A stretch of DNA of 64,000 bases from Leptospira neocaledonica. GTDB lineage: Bacteria > Spirochaetota > Leptospiria > Leptospirales > Leptospiraceae. The translations under genes were made by a program, and so were the position numbers. Location: contig NZ_NPEA01000008.1 of NCBI RefSeq assembly GCF_002812205.1, positions 189,567-253,566 on the forward strand, given 5' to 3'. Positions 18,533-29,026 of this stretch are shown here, one piece after another; the stretch's first letter is position 1, and every line of letters begins with the position of its first letter. The notes under the pieces were generated by a model, which saw only the letters and a program-made list of their open reading frames with translations, had not been told where the DNA came from and made no database searches.

Positions 18533-19414
18533 TTACAGTATCCCTTTCGTTCTGAGATAAGATAAAATTTTCACTCCAAAAAACCAAGTGATCCATCCGC
18601 CTACAGCTGCAAATGTGTATAGGAAAGAGAATAGCAGGCCGTATTTGATTGTCCATTCTAGAGATATTTTACATTTTTTTAAAAAAGTAATAAATCCGCC
18701 TGAAACGGCACCGGTTTCCTTTAAAGTAAATTTGATCGTACAGAATTCGTTCTCCTGATCGAATTCGCCTAACTTTACTCCTAAGTCTTGTATCTTACCT
18801 TCTATCTCTAAAATTTCTTTTTCTAGAGAGATCAATTCTTCTATCTTACCATTTTTCCCCTTTAAACCCAAAAGCCCCGCTTTGGATTTTTCCAAGGAAA
18901 TACGAGTGGCTGTGATATTTTTGTACTCGTTTGTTTTGTCCGTCTTATTTACAGAAATAGAATCTATAACGCCGATGGTTTGGATGGATTCCACCACGGA
19001 ATCGAACTTGTCCGGATTCACGCCTATACCTAGCTGCAATGTCCTTTTGCCAGGAAGTCCTGATCTTTGTTCGTATTGGATAACACCTTTTACGTCTTCT
19101 ACCATCTTTCGGGTTTTCTTTTCGTTTTCATCAAACTCGGAAGTTTTGGAAGAAACTGCTGCTACCTTCTCATACTTTTGAGAAGATGCAGAAATTGGAG
19201 CCTTGTCTTGGGGAGTATAAAACTTTTCAGAGGCGTAGTTTTTGCGTCCATAATCGAAATTGATAGAAGAACCTTGTTCTTGGTTTACAATATTTGTTTC
19301 CGGACCTACCGCATAACTGTATATGAGTCGAACTATAAATAGAAATAAAAAGATCCCCGCAAATACTAAAGAAAACTTTTTAACAAACTTAGAAACGCCG
19401 CTGAATTGTTCCAT
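18533..19414 (-). CDS. DUF4349-family membrane protein
   Basis: 293 residues. A membrane segment at about 10-30, then an extracytoplasmic region with a coiled coil (about 175-215, GKIEELISLEKEILEIEGKI), and a second membrane segment near the C-terminus (about 255-285). The motif order (GLPGKRTLQLGIGV, then ITATRISLEKSKA) fits DUF4349 proteins. Their function is not established. The ATG lies at 19414 with AGTTAGAAAGTAGG upstream. It follows the TrmH gene on the same strand by 27 bases, so they may be co-transcribed. Confidence 0.75.
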   Translation of the reverse strand: MEQFSGVSKFVKKFSLVFAGIFLFLFIVRLIYSYAVGPETNIVNQEQGSSINFDYGRKNYASEKFYTPQDKAPISASSQKYEKVAAVSSKTSEFDENEKKTRKMVEDVKGVIQYEQRSGLPGKRTLQLGIGVNPDKFDSVVESIQTIGVIDSISVNKTDKTNEYKNITATRISLEKSKAGLLGLKGKNGKIEELISLEKEILEIEGKIQDLGVKLGEFDQENEFCTIKFTLKETGAVSGGFITFLKKCKISLEWTIKYGLLFSFLYTFAAVGGWITWFFGVKILSYLRTKGIL

Positions 19415-19441
19415 CGTAACCTACTTTCTAACTGAAGTGAT

Positions 19442-20182
19442 TTATTGGACCCTTGTGGCTTCCGATCTGATCCTTTGTAATAGATCAGATTCCACAAGAT
19501 TTCCGTTATGAAGGCATTTTTTATAATAAGAATTTCGGATATGAACCCTTTCCTCTTCCGTTAAAGCCCAATTTTGGACTTCTTTCCTCGTTCTAAACCC
19601 TAAATGAGAGAGCACTATCGCCACCGTTACCGAAATATTATAACTTTCAGTGAAACCGTACATCGGAAGTTTTAGAAATACGTCCGCTTCTCCCATAGCA
19701 AAAGAAGATAATCCTCTTTCTTCCGAGCCGAATAAGACGGCGCAGGGTTTATCTAATGGCAGAGTATCTAATTCGTAAGAATTTTCTAATGTATGAGGAG
19801 AAGTTGCTACGATCCTGTAACCCTTCTCTCTTAAACCGCTTATACAATGTCTAGTATTATCGAAATTCGGCTTTTGGTATTTATGGATCTGAATCCATTT
19901 TTGCGCGCCTAGAGAAATACCTTCATTCGGTTTATAGGAGTTTCGATTTTCTATTACATACATCTCGGTTAAGCCTAAACATTCAGAAGTTCTAACCGGA
20001 GCACTAGCATTATAAGGTTGGAATATATCTTCCATTACAATTGTTAAGTACTTTGTACGAAAAGAGGCTACTTCCTGGATCTTCGAAACCTTCTCCGATG
20101 ATATAAGAGTTTTGAAATATTCCTCTAACTGGATAGCTTCTTCTAGATTTATAAAATTTGAATGTTCTTGTGAGAGTTTCAT
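19442..20182 (-). CDS. trmH: TrmH-like tRNA (guanosine-2'-O)-methyltransferase
   Basis: 246 residues from the ATG at 20182 (a TTG at 20209 would add nine). The SPOUT methyltransferase motifs are present: motif 1 MEDIFQPYNASAPVRTSE near residue 52, motif 2 AVLFGSEERGLSSFA near 158 and motif 3 LPMYGFTESYNISVTVAIVL near 182, which together form the knotted AdoMet site. The layout LGAQKWIQIHKY after motif 1 is that of TrmH, which methylates G18 of tRNA, rather than of the rRNA enzymes. The exact substrate is inferred. Confidence 0.82.
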   Translation of the reverse strand: MKLSQEHSNFINLEEAIQLEEYFKTLISSEKVSKIQEVASFRTKYLTIVMEDIFQPYNASAPVRTSECLGLTEMYVIENRNSYKPNEGISLGAQKWIQIHKYQKPNFDNTRHCISGLREKGYRIVATSPHTLENSYELDTLPLDKPCAVLFGSEERGLSSFAMGEADVFLKLPMYGFTESYNISVTVAIVLSHLGFRTRKEVQNWALTEEERVHIRNSYYKKCLHNGNLVESDLLQRIRSEATRVQ

Positions 20183-20368
20183 GTTCAAAATGTTTGATTT
20201 CCTAGACAAATTTTCAGCGAAAATTGTAAGCAGTCAAAATTCCACTAAACATATATAAAGCAAATATGTACAGTTAGTTTTATTTTTCGCTTCGATGTAC
20301 CTTTCAAAAGAGATAATATAAAAAATCCGGATAAAATAAAAAAATTCTAAAGTTTTTTTAAAAAGGGA

Positions 20369-20396
20369 TTGTACTTTGTTTCCGAAAATCTATTAT
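20369..20396 (+). promoter_or_regulatory. Candidate promoter of the fliF operon
   Basis: TTGTAC (20369-20374), a 16-base spacer and TATTAT (20391-20396) lie about 30 bases before the fliF ATG. The -10 match is good and the -35 match poor. No clear sigma-28 pattern was found here. Confidence 0.3.
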
Positions 20397-20425
20397 GTCC
20401 CCTATCTTGTCGGTGGTGAAGGAAA

Positions 20426-22125
<1,700 letters not shown>

Positions 22126-22126
<1 letters not shown>

Positions 22127-23094
22127 TGAGTATCCTGTCCGGAAAAAGAAACCGGGCGGGACAGCTCCTCCGAATCCTGGGGGAGCATCTTCCCCCGGAA
22201 GTGTTTCGCCACCTTGGGCCCCAAGACACGTCCAAACTTTTAGAAAGTTTTCACAAGTCCGGCAAAATAGAAGCGAAACAAGAAAGAGAACTTTTAGGTT
22301 CCTTCTTAGAAGGACTTTCAACCGTCCCGAAAGAAGGGATCGATCGAGACACCTTGGCTTTGATCCAAGAACTCGAGACAATCTTAAAAGAGGATTTGAA
22401 TACCGAGCCGGAATGGTCCGAGGAACTCAAATCTTATACAAAGGAAGAACTTTCCAAGATCGTAGCGGGAGAATCTGCAGACAGAATAGCACTCATATTC
22501 TGTTACGCGGATCCGGATACTTCTGCCAGAGTATTGGAAGAATTCCCGGAAGATACCCAGGAGGAGATCCTACTTTCTATCCGAAATTTGGACCTATCTT
22601 CTGCTGGACTTCTGGACTCTTTGGAGAGGTTTTTACGCTTCAAAAAAGAAGTCCTGAAATCTCCCGGGTCTGGAGTTCCTACCAAGGACAAGGGTGGCAA
22701 AAGGGCCGCAGAACTTTTGGGCAAATTAGACCCCCAAGATTCCCAGAAATTATTCTCCCGGATACGCGAAAAGAGCCAGTCATTTGCCGAAAATATAAAT
22801 AAGCATTTCTTCCGAATGGAAGACCTGATGGATCTGAGCCGTGACGCTCTAAATAAGTTCATGTGGGAGATCCATCCAATCGTAACCGCAACCGCTTTTA
22901 AAGGCACAGAACCGGAAACGAAACAGGTCTTGCTGGAAAGGTTGGATCCAAGTCTCGCCTCCTCCATCCGATTGGAAGAAGATTCTATGGGACCGGTTTC
23001 CCTTGCTGAGATCGAAACGGCCCAGAATGGACTACTTGAAATTTTTAAGGAATCCGTAGAATCAGGAAGAATCAAGTTCCGGAGAAAGAACTAA
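22126..23094 (+). CDS. fliG: FliG, flagellar motor switch protein (divergent)
   Basis: 322 residues, close to the normal 330-340. The middle domain is recognisable from DRIALIFCYADPDTSARVLEEFPED (here in two parts: DRIALIFCYADP and DTSARVLEEFPED) near residue 120, but the usual EHPQ motif preceding it reads GESA. The C-terminal domain keeps the torque-helix layout (FFRMEDLMDLSRDALNKF, ERLDPSLASSI, MGPVSLAEIETAQ). FliG couples the stator to rotor rotation. Spirochaetes carry more than one FliG, and this one may be the specialised copy. It starts in overlap with the fliF stop and ends two bases before fliH. Confidence 0.88.
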
Positions 23095-23095
23095 T

Positions 23096-24019
23096 ATGGC
23101 GAAACTAGTCTTCAAACCTATCCAAATTTCGGACATGCAGGACCAGGTAGAGCTGCAGATCCCTGATAAATATAAAAAATTTCATAGGGACGAAGACGCC
23201 GAAGAGTTCGAAGTCGACCAAGAAGGAAATATTATAGAGCAATACCAAGGTCCTTCCATCGAAGAGATAGAGGCCGAGCTCAATCGTTATAAAGAAGAAA
23301 CAGAAGAAAATATCAAAACAATGCTCGAGGACTCCCGCCGTAAGTCGGAGGAAATCGAGGAAGAAGGTCGTAAAAAAGCCTTCCAAATGATCCAGGATTC
23401 CAAAGAGAAGATCAAACTCGAAGAGGATTCAGGTAAGGCCAAAGCGGAACAGATCTTGGAAAGAGCCAAGATGGAAGCCGAAAGAATGATCAAAGAAGCC
23501 GAAATGAAAACGGCAGAGATCGAGCATGAAGCTTACCTAAAAGGATTCGAGGCAGGACGAGAAGTAGGTTTTAGAAAAGGACAGGGAGAAGTCCGACGCC
23601 TTATCGACCGTCTCGGAACCATCGTTGGTAAAGCGATCGATATCCGTGCAGAACTCATCCAAGCTTCCGAAAAACAGATGGTGGAAATGATCTTAATCAT
23701 TGCTCGTAAGATCATAAAAGATGAGATCATCGAACGTAAGGAAATCGTACTCAATAATATTAGAGAAGCCCTGAAACGTATCAAGGACAGGGACCGTGTG
23801 GATATCCGAGTCAACTTTGCAGACTTGGAAATCACTACTGCTCACAAAGACGAACTTATCAAACTTATGGAGTCCCTTCGTAAGGTCAATATCTACGAAG
23901 ACTCTCGCGTCGACAGAGGAGGAGTCATCATCGAAACAGATGTTGGTGCCATCGATGCAAGGATCTCCACTCAGCTCAAAGAAATCGAAGAAGCTATTCG
24001 AAATGCGGAGCCGATCTAA
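23096..24019 (+). CDS. fliH: FliH, flagellar export ATPase regulator
   Basis: 307 residues. The N-terminal ~70 residues are acidic. A long charged coiled coil follows (about 60-165), rich in E, K and A with glycine-containing repeats around GFEAGREVGFRKGQGEV. The C-terminal globular domain (about 185-300; MVEMILIIARKIIKDEI, VDRGGVIIETDVGAIDARI) has the FliH/V-ATPase E-subunit pattern. FliH forms a complex with FliI and delivers it to the export gate. It is longer than the enteric protein (about 235). Confidence 0.92.
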   Translation: MAKLVFKPIQISDMQDQVELQIPDKYKKFHRDEDAEEFEVDQEGNIIEQYQGPSIEEIEAELNRYKEETEENIKTMLEDSRRKSEEIEEEGRKKAFQMIQDSKEKIKLEEDSGKAKAEQILERAKMEAERMIKEAEMKTAEIEHEAYLKGFEAGREVGFRKGQGEVRRLIDRLGTIVGKAIDIRAELIQASEKQMVEMILIIARKIIKDEIIERKEIVLNNIREALKRIKDRDRVDIRVNFADLEITTAHKDELIKLMESLRKVNIYEDSRVDRGGVIIETDVGAIDARISTQLKEIEEAIRNAEPI

Positions 24020-24050
24020 TCCACCATTCACGTCCAAACTTAGTCTCCTA

Positions 24051-24092
24051 CCCGGCCGCCCTTACAGGCGGTCGGGTCAGGGGGGTTTTCTT
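24051..24092 (+). terminator. Terminator-like hairpin between fliH and fliI
   Basis: CCCGGCCGCC (24051-24060) pairs with GGCGGTCGGG (24067-24076, one G-T pair) over a six-base loop. A T-rich stretch begins near 24086. It lies inside an operon, in a 213-base gap that has no gene. Confidence 0.55.
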
Positions 24093-24232
24093 TCTTTTGG
24101 ATTGGGATTCTGTAGTAACTTCGACAGACCTTCTAATATAACCCTATGTGACATAATTCCGTTATATTCTCATTATCACTTGACTCCGGGTAAAATCCCA
24201 GGGACAGTATCCGGTATCTAAGAGCTAAGATC

Positions 24233-25597
24233 ATGATAGAGAAGAAGTTTCACGAAAAGGTAGACGTCATCTCCAAGTATTTCCTGATCTTGGATCGCAC
24301 AGAAACCATCCGCAAATCCGGAAGAGTTGTTCGTGTTTCCGGGAACGTAATTTATTCGGAAGGACCTCCGGATTCCAAGATCGGAGAGATCATGGAAGTC
24401 CAAAAAGCAGGAACAGAAGGCTACCTGCAATGCGAGATTGTAGGTTTCGAAAATCATGTATATACACTAATGCCTTTAGGTCCTGTAGAAGGTGTATATC
24501 CTGATGCATTCGTATTTTCTTCAGGAAGAAGTTTGAATGTCCCTGTGGGAAGAGAACTTCTTGGCCGTGTCCTAAATGGTGTAGGACGTCCAATCGATAA
24601 AAAGGGACTTATTATCACTTCGGAAGAAAAATCTCCGGAAGGAGAAAGTATCAATCCGCTGGATCGACCTGTAATCCGGGACATTCTTCTTACTGGCGTA
24701 AGGGCGATCGATGGAATTTTAACCGTAGGTAGAGGACAAAGATTAGGGATCTTCTCCGGATCCGGTGTGGGAAAATCCAGCTTACTAGGTATGATCGCTA
24801 GATTCACGAACGCAGATGTAAACGTGATCGCACTCGTTGGAGAACGAGGCAGAGAAGTGAACGAATTTTTGGAAAGAGATCTTGGAAAAGAAGGTCTTGC
24901 AAAATCGGTGGTATTTGCCGCTACCTCGGACGCACCTAAAATGGAGCAGGTCAACTGCGCCCTACTCGCCACCTCCGTTGCGGAGTATTTCAGAGAACAA
25001 GGTCTTCATGTAAACTTAATGATGGACTCCTTGACCAGGTTCGCGCATGCAAACCGAGAGATCTCAGTTTCAAATCATGAACCGCCTATCACCAGAGGAT
25101 TTAGTTCATCCGTTTTTACTAAATTAGCAAAACTTGTTGAACGTTCTGGAACTTCTAAATCAGGCGGAAGTATCACCGGGTTTTATACAATTTTAACTGA
25201 CACAGATGAGATGGAAGATCCGATCGCAGATGCTGTCCGTGGTTATATCGACGGGCACATTATCCTTTCCCGTAAACTTGCGGAAAGAAACCATTATCCT
25301 GCAATTGATATCCCTGCTTCCCTATCCAGGGTAATGCAATCTATAGTCGAAGAAGACCAGTTCATGAGAGCCGGAATGATCCGTGAGCTTATTTCCACCT
25401 ATAATTCTGTGGAAGAATTAATTCTTCTAAATGCTTACGTAAGGGGATCCGACCCAAAAGTGGATCTTTCCATTCGTAAAAAAGATAAGATAGATTCGTA
25501 TCTAAAACAGAGACTTATGGAAAGAAGTCTTTTCCCACAAACAATTAGCGGTCTAAGAGATATTTTAAAAGAAGAAAGAGAAGAAGAGGAATTTTAA
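24233..25597 (+). CDS. fliI: FliI, flagellar export ATPase
   Basis: 454 residues, the normal length. The nucleotide-binding core has Walker A GSGVGKSSLLG near residue 178, the ALVGERGREVNEF block, Walker B in LMMDSLTRFAHA near 266 and the GSITGFYTILTDTDEMEDP stretch typical of T3SS ATPases. FliI hydrolyses ATP to feed substrates to the flagellar export gate. It follows a 213-base gap after fliH that holds a terminator-like hairpin, while fliJ starts four bases after its stop. Confidence 0.97.
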   Translation: MIEKKFHEKVDVISKYFLILDRTETIRKSGRVVRVSGNVIYSEGPPDSKIGEIMEVQKAGTEGYLQCEIVGFENHVYTLMPLGPVEGVYPDAFVFSSGRSLNVPVGRELLGRVLNGVGRPIDKKGLIITSEEKSPEGESINPLDRPVIRDILLTGVRAIDGILTVGRGQRLGIFSGSGVGKSSLLGMIARFTNADVNVIALVGERGREVNEFLERDLGKEGLAKSVVFAATSDAPKMEQVNCALLATSVAEYFREQGLHVNLMMDSLTRFAHANREISVSNHEPPITRGFSSSVFTKLAKLVERSGTSKSGGSITGFYTILTDTDEMEDPIADAVRGYIDGHIILSRKLAERNHYPAIDIPASLSRVMQSIVEEDQFMRAGMIRELISTYNSVEELILLNAYVRGSDPKVDLSIRKKDKIDSYLKQRLMERSLFPQTISGLRDILKEEREEEEF

Positions 25598-25600
25598 TCT

Positions 25601-26173
25601 ATGAAAAGATTCCAATTCAGACTCGAACCCGTACTCCGCTTAAAGAAGATCAAAGAGGACCAAAAACTTAAGGAACTTTCGGAATTGGTGGCAGAAGTCA
25701 ACCAACGTAAATCCGAAATAGATTCCAATGAGACAAGGATACGCTCCTTATCTTCCACAGAACTTTCAGGAAGTACGGACCTACGAGAATATTCTTATTT
25801 GCAAACTTATATGAGACAACTTCTGACTCGAAATACTGAGTTAGAAACGGAGATCCGTTCCTTTGACGAACCTGTAGAGAAAAAAAGAACGGAAGTATCA
25901 GAGGCAAGAAAAGAGAAGAAGGTACTGGAACTTCTAAAAGAAAACCGTTTCAAGGAGTATATGCGCTCCTATAGAAAAGCGGAAAAAATCCAGGCAGAAG
26001 AGCAATTTTTAGCAGATCTTTATAGGAAGACTAGGGAGGAAACATATGGGGATGATAGATCTAAACGGGATCCGAAAGTATTTACCTATGATACGGGAGG
26101 CGTCGAGCGCACCGGTACAGAAGATGCGGGACTTTCTGAACTCAGAAAACTTTACGAGCGTTATAAAAAGTGA
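25601..26173 (+). CDS. fliJ: FliJ, flagellar export chaperone-like coiled-coil protein
   Basis: 190 residues, longer than the usual ~147. Residues 1-148 are an almost unbroken antiparallel coiled coil starting KRFQFRLEPVLRLKKIKE, the FliJ N-terminal pattern. Residues 149-190 form a different, polar tail that is encoded over the 5' end of a second frame beginning at 26046. FliJ links the FliI ring to FlhA. The family's usual C-terminus falls almost exactly where the second frame starts, so the tail may be a late extension. Confidence 0.88.
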   Translation: MKRFQFRLEPVLRLKKIKEDQKLKELSELVAEVNQRKSEIDSNETRIRSLSSTELSGSTDLREYSYLQTYMRQLLTRNTELETEIRSFDEPVEKKRTEVSEARKEKKVLELLKENRFKEYMRSYRKAEKIQAEEQFLADLYRKTREETYGDDRSKRDPKVFTYDTGGVERTGTEDAGLSELRKLYERYKK

Positions 26174-26327
26174 CCTCCCCTTTTTAGAAGTACGTAAAAC
26201 AGTAGAATCTTCCGATCCTTTAATCGGGAGCATGGCAAATCTTCAAGATAAGATTTCTCATTTGGAAAATAAGGCCGGAGAATTGGAAAAAAGAATTTCA
26301 GGATCCAGGCTGGACATTCGGGTATAA
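26046..26327 (+). CDS. Small overlapping gene between fliJ and flbB
   Basis: 93 residues in another frame, overlapping the last 128 bases of fliJ. The ATG has the strongest Shine-Dalgarno in the area, GGGAGGA at 26034-26040, five bases upstream. The product is a soluble helical protein with a C-terminal coiled coil (about 60-85). It also fills the otherwise empty 157 bases before flbB and ends three bases before the flbB GTG. No family is recognised. A role with FliJ or FlbB at the export base is inferred from position. Confidence 0.65.
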   Translation: MGMIDLNGIRKYLPMIREASSAPVQKMRDFLNSENFTSVIKSDLPFLEVRKTVESSDPLIGSMANLQDKISHLENKAGELEKRISGSRLDIRV

Positions 26328-26330
26328 GAA

Positions 26331-26972
26331 GTGGCAAGTTTAACCGACAAAGCAAGAGCAGTATATTTAGTACTTCTGATCTTCTTCTTAGTGTTGATCG
26401 GATTTTTTGCGTTTCACTATTTTCAAATCATAGACGCTGCAGAAATTTTTCCTTTTTTAAGGACGGAGCCCGGTTTAGTAAATGCGGACTCTGAATCTCC
26501 TTCCGAGTTGGAAAAGTTGGAATTCCGTAAAGAAATGGAAAGACTCGCCAAAGATAGGGACGAGATCTCTCAAAAAGAAGACGAATTAAAAAAAGAAAAA
26601 GAACGTTTGGAAGCCGAATTGGAAAAGATTGAGGAACTCAAGAGAGGTCTCACTTCCAAGGAGAATGAGCTTAAATCTTCCGAATCCGAGAGAAACAGCA
26701 GAGGTAAATTGGTTAAGGTTATGGCGGAGAAGGTAGCAAATATGCCTCCGGACAATGCAGTACAAATGTTAACCAATTGGCCAGATAAAGACATCATAGA
26801 TGTTTTCATCCAAATGGACAAGGACGCAGAACAGGATGGTAGACAAACAATCACTACCTATCTTCTTACCTTGTTCCCGGCAGAACGTAGGGCGAATATT
26901 ACGAATAAATGGTTGTCCAGATCGGATGTGATCAAAGCTCCCGAATCCAATTCTGAATCAGAAGAACTTTAA
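26331..26972 (+). CDS. flbB: FlbB-like motility protein, periplasmic-flagellar collar
   Basis: 213 residues starting with GTG at 26331. One membrane helix (about 10-33) is followed by a long coiled coil (about 55-120, rich in E, K and L) and a C-terminal MgtE-N-like helical domain (about 125-195; VANMPPDNAVQMLTNWPD, LTLFPAERRANITNKWL). This is the architecture of spirochaete FlbB, the base of the collar that surrounds the periplasmic motor and helps stator assembly. Its position after fliJ agrees. Confidence 0.85.
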   Translation: MASLTDKARAVYLVLLIFFLVLIGFFAFHYFQIIDAAEIFPFLRTEPGLVNADSESPSELEKLEFRKEMERLAKDRDEISQKEDELKKEKERLEAELEKIEELKRGLTSKENELKSSESERNSRGKLVKVMAEKVANMPPDNAVQMLTNWPDKDIIDVFIQMDKDAEQDGRQTITTYLLTLFPAERRANITNKWLSRSDVIKAPESNSESEEL

Positions 26973-26978
26973 AATTTT

Positions 26979-27374
26979 ATGAAAAAGAAAACGATCCTCT
27001 TTTTTTCTATACTATTATTATGCACAGGTGCCATCTACTCTAAGAGCAAAAAAAATGCCGCTCCTGCAAAGCCTAAATATGTTTCCGGCGAAGAATTGGT
27101 CAATAACCCAGGCAAGGCAGTAGGAGAAACTGTCCGAGTTGCCGGGACAGTAACTCATGTACTCTATAAAGGAAATTCTATCAGGTTTGTGGTTCACTTC
27201 TCCGGAAAACCTGTAGTCCTAGATTCCGACGATTACGGCCTAATGAACCGTGTATCTGTAGGTTCCTACGTAGAAGTCTGCGGATTTTATCTAAAGAATA
27301 AAAAGCTGGAGCTGGACGGAAAGAGAACGGACATGCCTTCAATCGTTATAGAACAGACTTACTGTACGAACTAG
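26979..27374 (+). CDS. Exported protein of unknown function in the fli operon
   Basis: 131 residues. A signal peptide (about 1-21, MKKK plus a hydrophobic run) precedes a mostly beta domain with repeated V-rich strands (TVRVAGTVTHVLY, VSVGSYVEVCGFYL), suggesting an OB-fold-like module. Two cysteines are present in the mature part. It starts six bases after flbB, so it is in the same transcript and could act at the periplasmic motor, but this is inference. Its TAG shares bases with the converging DUF3089 stop (CTAG at 27371-27374). Confidence 0.65.
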   Translation: MKKKTILFFSILLLCTGAIYSKSKKNAAPAKPKYVSGEELVNNPGKAVGETVRVAGTVTHVLYKGNSIRFVVHFSGKPVVLDSDDYGLMNRVSVGSYVEVCGFYLKNKKLELDGKRTDMPSIVIEQTYCTN

Positions 27375-28405
27375 CGATTCTTTAAAAATACTTCCGTTCT
27401 TTCTTTTGCGTTTTTTCTAATATTCGAGTAGAAAAAATGGAAATCTCCAGTATGTAGATTTCCATCCTTTCCTAAATTGGGAGTCCTAGTGATTTCGGGT
27501 TCATGTATCCATAAAACACCCGAATGACATTTAGCATCAGCGGCCCCAGGGATCAATTGATCAAAGCTTCTGTTCACACTTCCTAAATTTTCGGATTTAG
27601 CTGAATATTCCTCGTCGTGTTTCCAACTCAAAGGATTCACACAAACTGTATCCTTTCCATATCGATCCAATAATCTACCCGGAGAATTTCCCCAAATATA
27701 GGAATTCCAACCCACCACACATCCTGTTTCATTAGGACTGGAACAAACAGGCAAACCTGTTTCCTCTTGCTTAAATGGAAATCCGATTGAATAAGATACA
27801 ATTAGGTTTTTCCTATATTCCGGATTAGAAGAGATCACTTCTTTGAGCAAACGGACAGAATGTCTAGTGCCTTGGCTGTGAGAAGCTATAATATAAGGCC
27901 TCCCATTATTCCAATGTTTCATATAATAAAGAAAGGAAGCCTTCACATCCTCGTAAGCCAAATCCAATGCGGCGAGTCCTTCCGGAGTATCTTTTACAAA
28001 AACATAAAATGCGGCTTGTCTATATCTTGGAGCAAACACTTTACAACACTCATTAAATGCGCTCGCTTGAGTTCGAAGAGGATGTTCATCAGTTCTTTGG
28101 TTTAAGCTCTCGTCCTTTAGGTCCCCATTCCAGTATTTAGGCCGAAGAAGTAATGTAGTCGGATGGATATAAAAAGTGTCCACCTTTGCAAGGGATTGAT
28201 TTTCTTTTAAGCCGGAATTTTCAGGAACCAGATCCGCGTTATCTTTTTTATCTGGAAGTGCGGCCCAAAACTCGGACTTAGAATAATCAGGAACCGTTAA
28301 ATTCTTACTCTCTTCAAAATCTTTTCTGGGTTTGATGAGAAACATACATTGGAAACTAAAAATAGAAAGTATAGAAACTAAAAGAAAATTGCGTAAGAAT
28401 TTCAT
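27371..28405 (-). CDS. DUF3089-family lipoprotein (alpha/beta-hydrolase-like)
   Basis: 344 residues. The N-terminal hydrophobic run ends FSFQC, a lipobox with cysteine near residue 20. DUF3089 features follow: VDTFYIHPTT near residue 75, YIIASHSQGTRH near 170 with the nucleophile-type GxSxG-like SHSQG, and a C-terminal ELHTGDFH-like stretch (NLHTGDFHFFY). The fold suggests an ester hydrolase, but a substrate is not known. It is convergent with the flagellar block and overlaps it by four bases. Confidence 0.8.
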   Translation of the reverse strand: MKFLRNFLLVSILSIFSFQCMFLIKPRKDFEESKNLTVPDYSKSEFWAALPDKKDNADLVPENSGLKENQSLAKVDTFYIHPTTLLLRPKYWNGDLKDESLNQRTDEHPLRTQASAFNECCKVFAPRYRQAAFYVFVKDTPEGLAALDLAYEDVKASFLYYMKHWNNGRPYIIASHSQGTRHSVRLLKEVISSNPEYRKNLIVSYSIGFPFKQEETGLPVCSSPNETGCVVGWNSYIWGNSPGRLLDRYGKDTVCVNPLSWKHDEEYSAKSENLGSVNRSFDQLIPGAADAKCHSGVLWIHEPEITRTPNLGKDGNLHTGDFHFFYSNIRKNAKERTEVFLKNR

Positions 28406-28474
28406 ATTACCTAATCCTTGGTTTAAAATAAGAAAGTTCAGAACGGCTTAGGTTTCCGAATTTAGCGGAAATTT

Positions 28475-29026
28475 TTAAAATAATATCTCTTCCAAACGGG
28501 ACAATGCAAGCTCCAGTTTATCATTCACGATGATATGATCGAACTCGTCCTTATGTGCCAGTTCTTCTTTTCCGTTCTTGATTCTTTTTTGGATACTTTC
28601 TTCCGAATCGGTTCCTCTACCGCGTAGTCTTTTTTCCCATTCTTCTTCATTGGGAGGAAGAATGAAAATTGTGATCGCTTCTTTTCCCAATTTTTGTTTT
28701 ACCTGAGCGGCCCCTTGCACATCCAAATCCATGATCACTGACTTGCCCGCGGACATACATTGGTTTACGAATATTGCAGGAGTTCCGTAATAATTATCAT
28801 GGACCTTGGCCCATTCTAAAAATTCTCCCTTCTCAATTCCGGATTCGAATTCTTCTTTGTTTAGAAAAAAATACGTTACACCTTCCTTGTCTCCCGGGCG
28901 CGGAGGCCTAGTCGTACAAGAAACTGAAAAAGCCAAATCTGGATGTTTGGCTCTTATCATTTGGATGAGTGTGGATTTGCCTCCTCCTGCTACGGAGGAT
29001 AGAACGATGAGCTTGGGAGATTTCAG
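28475..29026 (-). CDS. gmk: Guanylate kinase, probably starting at CTG
   Basis: 183 residues if read from the CTG at 29026-29024. The P-loop [10 protein letters not shown] lies upstream of the first ATG (28960), so that ATG cannot be the start. The frame has no ATG, GTG or TTG before the P-loop. The CTG overlaps the remA TGA as CTGA, and GAGG sits seven bases upstream, so coupled initiation at CTG is the best model. GMP-binding [14 protein letters not shown] and the [16 protein letters not shown] lid region are intact. The enzyme phosphorylates GMP to GDP. Confidence 0.87.
   Translation of the reverse strand: MKSPKLIVLSSVAGGGKSTLIQMIRAKHPDLAFSVSCTTRPPRPGDKEGVTYFFLNKEEFESGIEKGEFLEWAKVHDNYYGTPAIFVNQCMSAGKSVIMDLDVQGAAQVKQKLGKEAITIFILPPNEEEWEKRLRGRGTDSEESIQKRIKNGKEELAHKDEFDHIIVNDKLELALSRLEEILF

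Noticed and set aside
23796..24221. 141-codon plus-strand frame across the end of fliH and the fliH-fliI gap
   Set aside because: It lies mostly inside fliH in another frame and extends through the terminator hairpin; no ribosome site or family resemblance.
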